Shown: piece after piece, positions 17,084-24,793 of the stretch
Numbering within the stretch: position 1 is the stretch's first letter
Layout of the letters: each line of letters begins with the position of its first letter
Source: an uncultured Eubacteriales bacterium
Lineage (GTDB): Bacteria > Bacillota > Clostridia > Oscillospirales > UBA644
Direction: 5' to 3'
Length of the DNA: 64,000 nucleotides
NCBI GenBank assembly: GCA_934501435.1
Contig: CAKSTW010000003.1
Location: 1-64,000, forward strand
Translations under genes and position numbers: made by a program
The notes under the pieces: model-generated
The model's input: only the letters and a program-made list of their open reading frames with translations
The model's database searches: none
What the model was told of the DNA's origin: nothing

Positions 17084-18364
17084 TTACAGAAATTTATCAA
17101 GTTCGGCTTCGACCGTTTTGTTTATTTTCACTTTCGGGTTTTTATATATTTTTCCGCGGGAAACGACAGTCTCGACACAGCGCAGCGCCCGAAGATCTTC
17201 GAGCGGATTTTCGGCAGTCACTATCATATCGGCGGATTTTCCCTTTTCGATGCTTCCCGTCTCGTTTCCTATTCCCGCGACTTCGGCGCTTTTGAGGGTT
17301 GCCGTGTGCAGGGCAAAGGAATTGGAAACTCCGACATACTTTACAAAATAACAGAGTTCGCGCCAGAAATCATACTGTGTTATCCACGGACAGCCGACAT
17401 CGTTGCCGAGAGCTACGGGTATCCCGTTTTTGACCGCGGCTTTCGAACATTCGATGATACCCTCGAAAACGACGTTGCCGTTATACTGTTCGACTTCGGA
17501 AGCGTTGGTGATACTTCTGTCGAACAAAGCGTACGGAAGCGCCGGCGAAAGAGTCGTACACAAAAACGCGTTCTTTTCCGCGAAAAGGCGGAGAACTTCA
17601 TCGTCGGGCTTTGCTCCGTGTTCTATGGAATCGACTCCGTTTTCAAGCGCAAGCCTTACGCCATCGTAAGACTCGACGTGCGCCGCGACCTTATACCCGT
17701 TTTCATGGGCTTTGTCGCAGACCGCCTTTATCATTTCGGCGGACATCTTGACTTCGCCCGGAACGCCTTTTTCCTTTGCATCAAGAACGCCGCCCGTGAT
17801 CATAAGTTTTATGAGATCGACTTTTTCCTTTTCATTCTGTTCGAGACATTCAAGGGCTTCATCAACGCTGCGCGCCGCCACCGCAACCGACCCCGCCATG
17901 TGTCCTCCGGGAACGGATATCCCCTGATTTGCCGCAAGGATACGCGGTCCGTCCTTTTTTCCTGCGTTGATTTCATCGCGGAGCCTTGTGTCGAAATCGC
18001 CGAGACCTCCGACCGTTCTTATCGTCGTAACGCCGCTCATAAGTTCGGTTTTCGCGAAAGACGCGACAAGTTTATACGCGACGGCGCGGGTAAGCCCCGA
18101 ACTCATTATTTTTTTTACGAGTTTTTCGTTGTCGCGCTGTTTTTTCTGCGGTTTGCCGTTCCCCGCAAGGTGAACGTGCATATTTATAAGACCGGGCATT
18201 ATGTATTTCCCGCCAAGATCGAATTTTTCCGCGTCGGCAGGCTCGTTTCCCGCAGGGACGATATCCGATATCTTTCCGTTTTCAACTATTACGGAAAGCC
18301 CCTCTTTTATTTGCATATCAAGGCTTCCGTCAAGAATTTTTCCGTTTATAAAAGCTGTTTTCAT
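17084..18364 (-). CDS. Amidohydrolase-superfamily protein, imidazolonepropionase/peptidase-like
   Basis: About 426 residues. A metal-dependent TIM-barrel hydrolase: HVH at 63-65 in PGLINMHVHLAG, a likely carbamylated Lys in LIKLMITGG, AAHVESYDGV and IEHGAK His residues, and the catalytic Asp in ALGNDVGCPW. The KSADMIVTAENPLEDL C-terminus is typical of the group that includes Xaa-Pro/Xaa-Arg dipeptidases and carboxylesterases. The actual amide or ester substrate is unknown. I prefer the ATG at 18362-18364 (MKTAFING) over an upstream TTG. The Shine-Dalgarno is weak (GGGTAGAG). It stands alone between terminators. Confidence 0.8.
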   Translation of the reverse strand: MKTAFINGKILDGSLDMQIKEGLSVIVENGKISDIVPAGNEPADAEKFDLGGKYIMPGLINMHVHLAGNGKPQKKQRDNEKLVKKIMSSGLTRAVAYKLVASFAKTELMSGVTTIRTVGGLGDFDTRLRDEINAGKKDGPRILAANQGISVPGGHMAGSVAVAARSVDEALECLEQNEKEKVDLIKLMITGGVLDAKEKGVPGEVKMSAEMIKAVCDKAHENGYKVAAHVESYDGVRLALENGVDSIEHGAKPDDEVLRLFAEKNAFLCTTLSPALPYALFDRSITNASEVEQYNGNVVFEGIIECSKAAVKNGIPVALGNDVGCPWITQYDFWRELCYFVKYVGVSNSFALHTATLKSAEVAGIGNETGSIEKGKSADMIVTAENPLEDLRALRCVETVVSRGKIYKNPKVKINKTVEAELDKFL

Positions 18365-18441
18365 TTTCTCTACCCACTTTCCGAAAGCATTATAGCAGAC
18401 TTTATGCAAAATTTCAAGAGTGAGACCGAAACCGACAAAGC

Positions 18442-18474
18442 AAAAGGCGGCGTACTGAAGTACGCCGCCTTTTG
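18442..18474 (-). terminator. Terminator of the phosphonate operon
   Basis: Minus strand: perfect hairpin AAAAGGCGGCGTAC/GTACGCCGCCTTTT around TTCA. The T tract is short. Confidence 0.7.
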
Positions 18475-18483
18475 CCGGTAGAT

Positions 18484-19572
18484 TTATAATATTCCTGATT
18501 CGGAAATCACGGTGGAATATATCTTTCTCAGATCGGGTTCCTTTAACTGAACCGGATTGTTTTTGAGCCTTACGGGATTTACGGAAGAAGTGAGAGTTTC
18601 GAGGTCTTCCGCCTTTACCGAAACTTTTCTGTCTTCGAAAAGTTTGTCGTAAAGCTGTTTCAGAAAACTTATCGCCTCTTCGGTCCTTTCAAAGCCGAGT
18701 GCATGGGAAATGTCCGAAAAAGTCTTTTCGAGTTTATCGTCGGAAACTTTGAAATTCATAAATTCCCATACATAAGGCAGGCAGGTGAATGCCGCTCTTC
18801 CGTGGGGAATTCCGTAAAGAGAGGTGAGTTTGTAGCTCATCGCGTGCGCCGCGGTGGTCTGGGTTATATTTATTGCTCTGCCCGCATAATTCGCGGCAAT
18901 CATCATTTTTTCGTTGCCGTCGTCGGTGTTCGCAAGATATGCGTCAAGGTTTTCTTTTATCATTTCGACCGCTTTTTCGGAAAGTTTGCGGCTTTCGTCG
19001 TCGGCATTAACCGACCACCATGATTCAATTCCCTGACACAGCGCGTCCATTGCGGTGCACTTCTTCTGATACAAAGGCAGCGTCGAAAGAACTCTGCTGT
19101 CGAGAATAGCGTAATCGGGGATAGCGTCAACGTTTGAGACCGACTGCTTTTTGCCGTTATAATAAATTACGGCGTAGCGCGTCGATTCGCTTCCCGTACC
19201 GGAAGTTGTGGGAACGGCGATAAGCAGAACATTGTTTTTTACATATTCCTGTTCGAGATAGTTTACCGACGGATCCATTTTCGAATAAAGTTTTATACAT
19301 TTTGCAACGTCCATGCTGCTTCCGCCGCCGACGGCGATAATGCTGTCGCAGTTTTCCTTATTGAAAAGGTCTACCCCTTTGCAGACATCTTCGTATTTCG
19401 GGTTGGGGGTAAAATCCGAGAAACGGACAAGGGAAATATCGGAAAACGAAATCTCGTCGTGAAGAACTATTTTATCAAAAGCGGGGTCGCAGACCAGAAG
19501 CGCCTTCTTTTTGCCGTGACTTTCAAGGATTTCGTGAATTTTTTTACCTGTTTCGTGAGATACCGTAACCAT
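18484..19572 (-). CDS. Iron-type alcohol dehydrogenase, possible phosphonoacetaldehyde reductase
   Basis: 362 residues, group III Fe-ADH fold. NAD-binding GGGSSMDVAK is at 82-91 and PTTSGTGSE at 121-129. Of the four usual metal ligands three are seen (D176, H243, H257, the last two 14 apart as expected). The fourth position, D-x3-H, reads DALCQ, so Gln180 stands where His is usual. Metal binding may therefore differ. It lies 10 nt downstream of phnX, so it probably acts on phosphonoacetaldehyde, making 2-hydroxyethylphosphonate, or on the acetaldehyde that PhnX releases. I cannot choose between these. The start follows GAGGT. Confidence 0.8.
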   Translation of the reverse strand: MVTVSHETGKKIHEILESHGKKKALLVCDPAFDKIVLHDEISFSDISLVRFSDFTPNPKYEDVCKGVDLFNKENCDSIIAVGGGSSMDVAKCIKLYSKMDPSVNYLEQEYVKNNVLLIAVPTTSGTGSESTRYAVIYYNGKKQSVSNVDAIPDYAILDSRVLSTLPLYQKKCTAMDALCQGIESWWSVNADDESRKLSEKAVEMIKENLDAYLANTDDGNEKMMIAANYAGRAINITQTTAAHAMSYKLTSLYGIPHGRAAFTCLPYVWEFMNFKVSDDKLEKTFSDISHALGFERTEEAISFLKQLYDKLFEDRKVSVKAEDLETLTSSVNPVRLKNNPVQLKEPDLRKIYSTVISESGIL

Positions 19573-19582
19573 ACTTTTTACC

Positions 19583-20362
19583 TCACTTTGAAAGGACTAT
19601 GTCGCAGAGTCCTCTGATATCGTTTATTATGTAATCGGCGCCGCAGTCTTTATAGACTTTGAAAACTCTGTCTCTTTCCCTCGCCTTTTCCTCTTCGGTA
19701 AGAGCGTCGAACTCCTCTTCGGAAAGAGCCATAAGAGAACTCCCCTCAATAATACCGACCGTCTTCATCCCCGCATTTTTGCCTTCGAGGATATCGGCGA
19801 CGGTGTCCCCTACTTTGAGCGCTGCGGAAACCGACGAAACTTTAAGGGTTTGGAGATTGTTGAATATCATAAAAGGATAAGGTCTTCCGACAAAACCGGT
19901 GGAGTTCGGAGAAAACCAGCAGTCGGGAGCATAGCCCTGTTCCGCTGCTTTTTCGGTTACTATCGCCATCATTTCGTCGTTATAACCTGTTGTCGAACCT
20001 ATTTTTATTCCCGCGTCACGAAGTTTCTGAACGGTTTCGCAGACATACGGTTTCGGAGCGGAATATTCGGGAAGAACTTCGAAAATAAGTTCCTCGCTTC
20101 TTTCGTAAATCGCGCCAACGTCTTTTTCTTCGACGGGTCTTCCGTAAATTTTTTCCCATTCGGCGGCAATACGGGGCATTTCGAGCATTGCCTTTACATG
20201 GTCTCTTTTCGCTATTCCCATCGGTTTTCTTACTTCCTCGACCGTGGGTTCGATTTTATACTCATTAAACGCAGAGATGAACGCTTTGACCGGTGCAAAA
20301 CAGCCGTAATCGACGGTAGTTCCCGCCCAGTCGAAAATTATTGCTTCTGTCTTCTTCATCAT
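19583..20362 (-). CDS. phnX: Phosphonoacetaldehyde hydrolase (phosphonatase)
   Basis: 259 residues, HAD superfamily. It splits the C-P bond of phosphonoacetaldehyde into acetaldehyde and phosphate. The nucleophile Asp is in IIFDWAGTTVDYG (D11). The Schiff-base Lys, unique to this family, is K52 in PMGIAKRDHVKAML. VGRPYPFMIF and KVGDTVADILEGKNAG also match the family. Two ATGs are adjacent (20357-20362); GGAGG upstream fits either. No phnW aminotransferase is in the window, so the source of phosphonoacetaldehyde is not shown. The promoter region carries repeated motifs suggesting specific control. Confidence 0.93.
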   Translation of the reverse strand: MMKKTEAIIFDWAGTTVDYGCFAPVKAFISAFNEYKIEPTVEEVRKPMGIAKRDHVKAMLEMPRIAAEWEKIYGRPVEEKDVGAIYERSEELIFEVLPEYSAPKPYVCETVQKLRDAGIKIGSTTGYNDEMMAIVTEKAAEQGYAPDCWFSPNSTGFVGRPYPFMIFNNLQTLKVSSVSAALKVGDTVADILEGKNAGMKTVGIIEGSSLMALSEEEFDALTEEEKARERDRVFKVYKDCGADYIINDIRGLCDIVLSK

Positions 20363-20394
20363 ACAGAACCTCCATTATCTTTTTTACAATTAAA

Positions 20395-20441
20395 GTTTAC
20401 ATCTTCAATGTAAAATCCGATATCGGAGAAATGTAAAATCC
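20395..20441 (-). promoter_or_regulatory. Repeated operator-like motifs upstream of phnX
   Basis: Plus-strand ATGTAAAATCC occurs at 20408-20418 and again at 20431-20441, start to start 23 bp. A matching inverted GTTTACAT lies at 20395-20402, making a dyad with the first copy. A palindrome TCCGATATCGGA lies between the direct repeats. This is a good candidate binding region for a regulator of the phosphonate genes, though I could not identify clear -35/-10 boxes. Confidence 0.5.
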
Positions 20442-20449
20442 AGATAAAA

Positions 20450-20478
20450 TAAAAAAAGGGTCGGCATTGCCGACCCTG
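20450..20478 (-). terminator. Terminator of the DMT transporter gene
   Basis: Minus strand: perfect AGGGTCGGC-AAT-GCCGACCCT hairpin then seven T. Confidence 0.9.
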
Positions 20479-20491
20479 ACAAACATATTTA

Positions 20492-21406
20492 CTATTCGGA
20501 GAGCATTTCGGAAATTCCGAGAACGATTATTCCGGCGACTATTACCGCGATCGAAATATAATGCTTCCACGATAACTTTTCCTTTAAGAATATTCTTCCC
20601 CAAAGCATCGAGACGGCGCAATACGCCGAGATCATCGGGATACCCGCGCGGAATTCCGATCCGACGACGAATATATAGCAGAACTGTCCTATCGTTTCGC
20701 AGATACCTCCTGCAAGTTTGGGCGCGTCCCTCCTGATTTTAAGCGGCGATTTTTTGATTATAACGACATAAATAAACGCGGCGATCCCCATAAAAAGGAA
20801 TGTAAGTTCGTAAGCGACGTTCGCGACTTCTTCCCCAAGCCAGTTGTCGAGAATAAGAGTATCGGTAAACGTTCCCGCGGCGTCAAGGATACAGTAAAGT
20901 ATCGGCAGGGCTATCGCAAGCGGGCTGAAAGCGTATTTGACGTTCGCCTTTTTCTGCCTCAGTTCTCTCGCCTCGTCATTTTCGCGGTATTCGACTATTC
21001 CGAGAACGATAACTCCGGCGCAAACAAGAATTACGCCCGAAACGTTAAGAAGTCCGGTATCGGTTCCGGGGATAAAGATAAGACAGAGGATCCATGCTAT
21101 CGCTCCCGAAGAATTGCAGACGGGCGAGGATATCGAAAGTTCGATATAGCGAAGACCGACATATCCGAGAATCATTGAAAATATGTAGAAAAACGACGCC
21201 GGCAGATATTTCAGTATATCGATAAACGTTACGGAAACTCCGCCGATGAATATTTCGTACATCGCGTGAAGTCCCATAATCAGACCGACTGCCATGACCA
21301 TTTCCCAGTGGCTGTACTTATCGTCGGGCTTCGAACCTATTTTACTGAAAAGATCGGAGCCGCTCCAGAAAAGAAGCGCAAGAAGCGCAAGAAAAAAATA
21401 AAGCAT
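20492..21406 (-). CDS. EamA/DMT-family transporter
   Basis: 304 residues with about ten hydrophobic helices in two five-helix halves, as in the drug/metabolite transporter superfamily. It starts MLYFFLALLALLFWSGSDLFSK and ends IAVIVAGIIVLGISEM, both typical of EamA proteins. The middle (about 145-160) is a charged cytosolic linker, REN-DEA-REL-RQKKA. Substrate unknown. It precedes phnX in the same direction but has its own promoter and a strong terminator, so a phosphonate role is only a weak guess from proximity. Confidence 0.85.
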   Translation of the reverse strand: MLYFFLALLALLFWSGSDLFSKIGSKPDDKYSHWEMVMAVGLIMGLHAMYEIFIGGVSVTFIDILKYLPASFFYIFSMILGYVGLRYIELSISSPVCNSSGAIAWILCLIFIPGTDTGLLNVSGVILVCAGVIVLGIVEYRENDEARELRQKKANVKYAFSPLAIALPILYCILDAAGTFTDTLILDNWLGEEVANVAYELTFLFMGIAAFIYVVIIKKSPLKIRRDAPKLAGGICETIGQFCYIFVVGSEFRAGIPMISAYCAVSMLWGRIFLKEKLSWKHYISIAVIVAGIIVLGISEMLSE

Positions 21407-21441
21407 ATAAAGTCCCCTTTTTTATAAATAACACATTGATG

Positions 21442-21470
21442 ATTATATCAGATTTTCAACGCTTTTGCAA
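21442..21470 (-). promoter_or_regulatory. Promoter of the DMT transporter gene
   Basis: Minus strand: -35 TTGCAA (21465-21470), 17-bp spacer, -10 TATAAT (21442-21447). Confidence 0.7.
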
Positions 21471-21612
21471 GTCTTTTCCGATATTTTTCGAAATCAGGTA
21501 AAATTTTGAAAAAATTGCCGTTTTATCCCGCAAAAATCAATATTTCTTCTCACTCTCCGTCATTTTCCGCCGTTTGCATTTTGCATTTTTTTAACGAAAT
21601 ATCGCAAATCTG

Positions 21613-21641
21613 TTGACTGTCGTGCCGATATATGTTAAAAT
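21613..21641 (+). promoter_or_regulatory. Promoter of the signalling operon
   Basis: -35 TTGACT (21613-21618), 17-bp spacer, -10 TAAAAT (21636-21641). Transcription should start near 21648, leaving a leader of under 30 nt. Confidence 0.75.
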
Positions 21642-21665
21642 ATATTATATATTTTAATTTTAGCG

Positions 21666-23999
21666 GTGATAAAAGTGCTGAAACGTGAATTTCTTATAAA
21701 AATACTAAATCACTATTGCGATTCGGTATGGGAATACGACAGGAAAAGTTGCCGTTTTTTCATACACTACGACAAGCTCGCGACGGATTATGTCGAAAAA
21801 TATTGGACCGTCGACGAACTTTGCGAAGTTTTCAAGAAAAAGATATTGCCCGGCTCGGATCTCGCGGTTTACGAAAAATTTCTCTCCAAAGAATATCTTC
21901 AGAGTTTTTTCGACAACGACGTGAAAAACGACAGTTTCTTCCTGCGTTTCAGACGTTCTTCGGGCGAAATGAAATGGTACGATATCTGCGTCGAGCGTGA
22001 AAACGACGAAAAACTGCTTATCACGGGCAGAGACGTCCGAAAAATAATTCCGAAACAGGGGCTCGTCGGAGGAATCGACGCCGCCTGCGACAGCATACTG
22101 AACATTGACGTCGAAACAAAGAATTATGTTATAAGTTACCCCGCCGGCACGGAATTCTCAGGCGATACTTTCATGAATTACGACAACGCCGCGGAAGAGT
22201 TGGTTGAAAAATATTGCGCCGCTTCCGAAAAAAAAGCGACCGCGGAAAAGATACGTCTTTCGACCGTCATAAAGGAACTTTCAAAGAAAAACGAATACGT
22301 CGTTTTCTTGACCTCTCTTGACAGAAACGGAAAGAGAGCCTACAAAAAACTTTCCTATTCCTATCTCGACGAAGCGAAAAGAATAATCTCTCTCACGCAG
22401 GTCGATATAAGCAGAATGGTCAAAAGTTACGAAAACCAACTTGAAACGGCGAAAAAAGACGGAGACAAAGACCTTCTGACCGGCGCATACAACAGAAATT
22501 TCTACGAAACCAACATAAAAAATCAGACGCTCTCCGCGGGCGTTGCGATGATAGATATTGACGATTTCAAACTCTGCAACGATATTTACGGACATGCCTC
22601 GGGCGACGCCGCCCTTGAAGCGCTCGGCAAAATTCTGAGAAAGAATATCCGCAGCCGCGATATGATCATACGCTACGGCGGCGACGAATTTCTGCTTATT
22701 ATTTCAAAAACCGATCCGGCGAAGTTCGGGACGGTGCTCGAAAACATCAGAAAAGAAGCCGAAGAAACGGTCATTCCGGGTTATCCGAAACTCAGACTTT
22801 CGGTAAGCATCGGCGGAGTTACAGCCGAAAATGAAGCGATAAGCGACGCGATAGAGCGTGCCGACAGGTATATGTACCACGCGAAAAACCGCAAGAATTC
22901 GGTCGTTACGGAAGCCGCAGAAGAAGAACCGGGCAAGGAGGAACCGAAGCCGATTGTCCTCATAGTCGACGATTCCGAACTCAACAGACTCATTCTTTCC
23001 GAAATGCTTTCCGAAAATTTCAGTATTCTCGAAGCCGAAAACGGAAAAGAATGTATTGAAAAAATAAATCAGTACGGAACGGGGATCTCGCTCGTTCTTC
23101 TCGATATCGTAATGCCCGAAATGGACGGGTTCGAAGTCCTTTCGTACATGAACGACTCCCAAATGACGGAAGACATTCCCGTAATCATGATATCGAGCGA
23201 CGATTCCGACTCGAACATAAAAAAAGCATACGAACTGAACGTTTCCGAATACATAAGGCGCCCGTTCGATACCGATATTGTCCGCAGAAGAGTAACAAAC
23301 ACGATACGTCTTTACTCAAAGCAGAGAAGACTTATATCCATGATAAAACAGCAGTCGGGCGAAAAAGAAAAACACGACCGCATGATGATAGATATTTTAA
23401 GCAATATCGTCGGTTACAGAAACCGTGAAAGCGGTCCGCACTTCCTGCACATAACCGCCGTCACCCGCCTGCTCGTCGAAAAACTTGCGGAAAGGACTGA
23501 CAAATATCATATCACAAGGCAGGAATGTTCCCTTATTGAAGCCGCAACCCCCCTGCACGATATAGGAAAGATAGGAATTGACGAGAAAATACTCAACAAA
23601 AAAGGGGTACTCACGCCCGAAGAATCCGAAATAATGAAAACGCATACCGTTCTCGGAGAGCGGATTCTTTCAAACCTCGGAATATACGAAAACGAACCTC
23701 TCGTAAAGACCGCCGCCGAAATATGCCGTTCACATCACGAAAGATTTGACGGAAAAGGTTATCCCGACGGGCTTATCGGAGACGAAATACCGCTCTCCGC
23801 TCAGGTCGTTTCGATTGCCGACGCTTACGACTCTCTCACAGCCCCGCACAGAAAAGACGGGGTTTCCCACGAAAAAGCGATGGAAATGATCCTGAACGGC
23901 GAATGCGGAATGTTTAATCCCGTGATAACAGAATGTTTAAGCGAACTCGGAGATAAGATCAGAGAAATATATTCCGGCAAAGACGGAGGAGCGATATGA
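21666..23999 (+). CDS. GGDEF-REC-HD-GYP cyclic-di-GMP protein
   Basis: 777 residues with both opposing activities. Residues 1-270 hold PAS-like sensor regions. The GGDEF domain (about 275-415) has an intact RYGGDEF near 337 and an upstream RSRD product-inhibition site, so it should make c-di-GMP. A receiver domain (about 432-550) has VDDSELN and the phospho-Asp in LLDIVMPEMDGF near 480. An HD-GYP domain (about 570-777) has LHDIGKIGI near 630 and HHERFDGKGYPDGL near 690, so it should degrade c-di-GMP. The receiver sits between the two enzymes and may switch the balance. Start is GTG at 21666 or, better spaced from GGTGAT, GTG at 21675. The last codons overlap the next gene by 4 nt. Confidence 0.9.
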   Translation: MIKVLKREFLIKILNHYCDSVWEYDRKSCRFFIHYDKLATDYVEKYWTVDELCEVFKKKILPGSDLAVYEKFLSKEYLQSFFDNDVKNDSFFLRFRRSSGEMKWYDICVERENDEKLLITGRDVRKIIPKQGLVGGIDAACDSILNIDVETKNYVISYPAGTEFSGDTFMNYDNAAEELVEKYCAASEKKATAEKIRLSTVIKELSKKNEYVVFLTSLDRNGKRAYKKLSYSYLDEAKRIISLTQVDISRMVKSYENQLETAKKDGDKDLLTGAYNRNFYETNIKNQTLSAGVAMIDIDDFKLCNDIYGHASGDAALEALGKILRKNIRSRDMIIRYGGDEFLLIISKTDPAKFGTVLENIRKEAEETVIPGYPKLRLSVSIGGVTAENEAISDAIERADRYMYHAKNRKNSVVTEAAEEEPGKEEPKPIVLIVDDSELNRLILSEMLSENFSILEAENGKECIEKINQYGTGISLVLLDIVMPEMDGFEVLSYMNDSQMTEDIPVIMISSDDSDSNIKKAYELNVSEYIRRPFDTDIVRRRVTNTIRLYSKQRRLISMIKQQSGEKEKHDRMMIDILSNIVGYRNRESGPHFLHITAVTRLLVEKLAERTDKYHITRQECSLIEAATPLHDIGKIGIDEKILNKKGVLTPEESEIMKTHTVLGERILSNLGIYENEPLVKTAAEICRSHHERFDGKGYPDGLIGDEIPLSAQVVSIADAYDSLTAPHRKDGVSHEKAMEMILNGECGMFNPVITECLSELGDKIREIYSGKDGGAI

Positions 24000-24784
24000 A
24001 AAGAAAAATAAAAGCCGCTTTTCTCGCATTTTGTATTGCCGTCTCTCTTTTTTCCGTTTCCGCCTGCAATACGGCGACTCCCGAAGAAGAAAAAATGCCG
24101 TCTCTCATTGTAGGCAGCGACAATTACGAACCTTTCAACTACACCGACAGTTCCGGGAAACCCGCTGGCATAGACGTCGAAATAGCGACGGAGGCTTGCC
24201 GCAGACTCGGTTACAGAGCCGTTTTCAGGCAGATACAGTGGGACAGCAAAGACGAATCGCTTGAAAGCGGCGAGGTCGACTGTCTGTGGGGAAGTTTTTC
24301 GATGAACGGAAGAGAAAACGCATATAAATGGGCGGGACCGTATATGCAGAGCCGCCAGGTCGTCGCCGTCCGGGCGCGGAGAAACATAAACAGTCTTTCG
24401 GATCTTGAAAATATGAACGTTTCCGCGCAGTACGGTTCAAAACCCGCGGAAATACTCTCCGACGGAAGTCTCGGTTTTTCGGTAAAGAACGTTTACTGTT
24501 TTCCGTCGATATCGGAAGTATTTATAGCAATGAAAAACGGATACACCGACGCCTGCGCAGGTCACGAAACGGCGATTTCGGCGCTTATCGGAAACGATTT
24601 GTCCGAATACAGAATTCTTGACGAACCGTTGCTTATCGCCGACCTCGGAGTCGCGTTTTCAAAAGACGAAAATGACTTTCCCGTCGAAAGGCTTTCGGAA
24701 GTCATCGGCGAGATGAAAAAAGACGGAACGATAAAGAATATCATTAAAAAATACGGGCTTGACCCCGAAAAAGTTTTGGGATAG
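23996..24784 (+). CDS. Family 3 solute-binding lipoprotein
   Basis: 262 residues. Signal peptide with lipobox VSAC (Cys24), so the protein is lipid-anchored outside the membrane. The mature part is an amino-acid-type periplasmic-binding-protein fold (SBP_bac_3): SLIVGSDNYEPFNYTDSSG, GIDVEIATEACRRLGY and DGTIKNIIKKYG. No ABC permease or ATPase genes follow. Instead it is embedded, ATGA-coupled, between a c-di-GMP enzyme and a hybrid kinase, so it is more likely a ligand receptor for the kinase than a transport component. The ligand may be an amino acid or small polar compound. Confidence 0.88.
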   Translation: MKRKIKAAFLAFCIAVSLFSVSACNTATPEEEKMPSLIVGSDNYEPFNYTDSSGKPAGIDVEIATEACRRLGYRAVFRQIQWDSKDESLESGEVDCLWGSFSMNGRENAYKWAGPYMQSRQVVAVRARRNINSLSDLENMNVSAQYGSKPAEILSDGSLGFSVKNVYCFPSISEVFIAMKNGYTDACAGHETAISALIGNDLSEYRILDEPLLIADLGVAFSKDENDFPVERLSEVIGEMKKDGTIKNIIKKYGLDPEKVLG

Positions 24785-24793
24785 GCAGAGGAG

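Noticed and set aside
16913..18481. 522-codon open frame on the plus strand
   Set aside because: Antisense to the amidohydrolase gene; no motif, no ribosome binding site, and it runs through a terminator and a promoter.
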